Source: Elusimicrobiota bacterium (GTDB taxonomy: Bacteria; Elusimicrobiota; Elusimicrobia; UBA1565; UBA9628). Taken from it: 8,334 nt of DNA. A model generated the notes under the pieces. It was given only the letters and a program-made list of their open reading frames with translations. It did not search any database and had not been told where the DNA came from. The stretch lies in the NCBI GenBank assembly GCA_023249695.1, contig JAHFCD010000073.1, positions 1 to 8,334 of the forward strand, written 5' to 3'. A program made the position numbers and the translations under genes. Below, one piece after another: positions 7,489 to 8,334 of this stretch. How positions within the stretch are numbered: the first letter of the stretch is position 1; each line of letters begins with the position of its first letter.

Positions 7489-7916
7489 GGAATATCCTGA
7501 TTCTGAACGGCCCCAATCTGAATCTGCTGGGCGAACGCGAGCCGGAGGTCTACGGCACGATGACCTTGGCGCAGCTGAACTCGAAGCTGGCCGCGCACGC
7601 CAGGAAAAGGGGGGGCGTCGTCCGCGCCCGCCAGTCCAATCATGAAGGCGAGCTCATCGATATTCTCCACGCGCACCGCAAGTGGGCGGACGGGATCGTG
7701 TTCAATCCCGGCGCCTACAGCCACTACAGCTACGCGCTGCGCGACGCGGTCGCGTCGATCCTCGTTCCGACGATCGAGGTGCATCTTTCGAACATCAAGA
7801 AACGAGAAGCGTTCCGCCGGATCTCGGTCATCGCGCCCGCCTGCGCGGCCCAGTTTTACGGCAAAGGGATCGATTCCTACATCGAAGCCCTCGACAATCT
7901 GCTCAAGCCCCGATGA
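7485..7916 (+). CDS. aroQ: 3-dehydroquinate dehydratase, type II
   Basis: Third step: trans-dehydration of 3-dehydroquinate to 3-dehydroshikimate by a dodecameric flavodoxin-fold enzyme, unrelated to type I AroD. It is 143 residues, typical. The signature GPNLNLLGEREPEVYG (9-24) holds Arg18 and the catalytic Tyr23. QSNHEGELID (50-59), NPGAYSHYSYALRDA (74-88, Asn74 and His80), EVHLSNIKKREAFR (98-111) with catalytic His100 and Arg111, and the C-terminal GKGIDSYIEAL follow. The GTG start at 7485 overlaps the aroB stop (GTGA), with GGGAG at 7475-7479. It is the last gene of the tightly overlapped aro chain, and the only gap between recognised genes in the window follows its stop. Confidence 0.97.
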   Translation: MRNILILNGPNLNLLGEREPEVYGTMTLAQLNSKLAAHARKRGGVVRARQSNHEGELIDILHAHRKWADGIVFNPGAYSHYSYALRDAVASILVPTIEVHLSNIKKREAFRRISVIAPACAAQFYGKGIDSYIEALDNLLKPR

Positions 7917-7972
7917 TTCATCTCCGGTCGCGACTCATCGCGAGAAGAGCCGGGATCTCGATCCATCAATAA
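7913..7972 (+). other. Possible 19-codon ORF bridging aroQ and trpE
   Basis: The ATG at 7913 overlaps the aroQ stop (ATGA), and the ORF ends in TAA at 7970-7972, whose last A is the first base of the trpE ATG (TAATG). It would encode MIHLRSRLIARRAGISIHQ, arginine-rich and without tryptophan. No Shine-Dalgarno sequence precedes it. It may only be a spacer that happens to be open. If translated, it would carry ribosomes from aroQ to the trpE start, which also lacks a good ribosome site. A 6-bp inverted repeat lies within it. Confidence 0.2.
7928..7943. repeat. Short inverted repeat in the aroQ-trpE gap
   Basis: TCGCGA (7928-7933) is repeated at 7938-7943 around a CTCA loop; the hexamer is its own reverse complement, so the two copies can form a 6-bp stem. 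No T-run follows, so it is not a standard intrinsic terminator. It could be a weak RNA hairpin or an operator-like site ahead of trpE, or chance in GC-rich DNA. Confidence 0.3.
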
Positions 7973-8334
7973 TGCCCAAGACATTTTCCGTCGTCAGGAT
8001 CGACCTCGGCCTCGAAGGCCTGGACCCCGCGACCTGCTTCGAGCGCCTCGCCGGGGAAGGCGGCCGCGGCTATCTGATCGAGAAGGTCGAGGACGGCCGG
8101 CGGCGGGCGTGGATCGGCGTCCAGCCGTTCGAAACGCTGCGCGTCATCAAGGGTCGGGTCTATTCCGTCACGGCCCGCCGCAGGAAGAAGCTGCCGGGCG
8201 AGCCGTTCGCCGTGATCGGCAAGCGCCTGGCCCAGCTCAAGAGCCGCGGCGGCCGGCCGTTCGACGCGGGCGCGGTCGGGCTGCTCGATTACGAGATGAT
8301 TCGTCACCTCGAGCCGGTCGCGATGAACGCCGAA
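7972..8334 (+). CDS. trpE: Anthranilate synthase component I, N-terminal part (right end cut off)
   Basis: TrpE with its glutaminase partner TrpG converts chorismate to anthranilate, the first committed tryptophan step. The frame stays open to the window edge; 121 residues are visible of about 450-520. They match the TrpE/PabB N-terminal domain: DPATCFERLAG (18-28), the YLIEKVEDG segment (34-42) at the place of the LLES tryptophan-site motif, WIGV, and the typical FDAGAVGLLDYEMIRHLEP (97-115). The catalytic chorismate-binding domain lies outside the window. The ATG at 7972 is the only usable start, since no ATG, GTG or TTG occurs in frame across the preceding gap. There is no obvious ribosome site, and the ATG shares a base with the stop of a tiny upstream ORF. 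LIEK in place of LLES (Lys38 for the regulatory serine) is unusual. PabB, for folate synthesis, is the main alternative; tryptophan genes at the other end of the cluster favour TrpE. Confidence 0.78.
   Translation, partial: MPKTFSVVRIDLGLEGLDPATCFERLAGEGGRGYLIEKVEDGRRRAWIGVQPFETLRVIKGRVYSVTARRRKKLPGEPFAVIGKRLAQLKSRGGRPFDAGAVGLLDYEMIRHLEPVAMNAE

Noticed and set aside
7913..7972. Tryptophan attenuator leader peptide before trpE
   Set aside because: The 19-codon frame has no Trp, Tyr or Phe codon, and no terminator stem with a T-run or alternative stem pair follows.

Overview
The window is a solid block of nine overlapping or abutting plus-strand genes, followed after a 55-base gap by a tenth that runs off the right edge. 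All ten belong to chorismate and tryptophan biosynthesis. In order: trpB (left end missing), trpA, aroF (DAHP synthase), aroA (EPSP synthase), aroE (shikimate dehydrogenase), aroC (chorismate synthase), aroK (shikimate kinase), aroB (3-dehydroquinate synthase), aroQ (type II 3-dehydroquinate dehydratase), and the N-terminal third or so of trpE (anthranilate synthase component I). I see no mobile element, CRISPR array, tRNA or rRNA, and no convincing promoter or terminator.

Region by region: bases 1-1670 hold the two tryptophan synthase subunits, which turn indole-3-glycerol phosphate plus serine into tryptophan. Bases 1671-7916 hold one gene for each of the seven shikimate-pathway steps, from phosphoenolpyruvate plus erythrose 4-phosphate to chorismate (step order aroF, aroB, aroQ, aroE, aroK, aroA, aroC). 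Bases 7917-7971 are the only gap between recognised genes and contain a possible 19-codon ORF. Bases 7972-8334 begin trpE, which takes chorismate into the tryptophan branch. The aro cassette therefore sits between the gene pair for the last tryptophan step and the gene for the first.

The genes are packed as one transcription unit: a 10-base overlap at trpB/trpA, a direct stop-start abutment at trpA/aroF, then six consecutive 4-base NTGA stop-start overlaps (aroF/aroA, aroA/aroE, aroE/aroC, aroC/aroK, aroK/aroB, aroB/aroQ). Start codons in the overlaps vary (GTG, GTG, ATG, ATG, TTG, GTG). All the complete enzymes have the expected active-site residues and near-normal lengths, so the pathway looks functional.

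The organism is a bacterium with high G+C (about two thirds by eye, with G/C-ending codons dominant and some less GC-rich stretches). The phylum cannot be fixed from this sequence. The order aroF-aroA-aroE-aroC-aroK-aroB-aroQ resembles, from memory, the Thermotoga maritima aro cluster, but without a tyrA gene and with aroK and aroB as separate genes. The DAHP synthase is the type I-beta form with an N-terminal regulatory domain, and the EPSP synthase carries the four class II signature motifs. I found no unknown system here. The points worth a second look are the completeness and placement of the cassette, the altered tryptophan-site motif in TrpE, the gap before trpE, and a strong hairpin inside the end of trpA.
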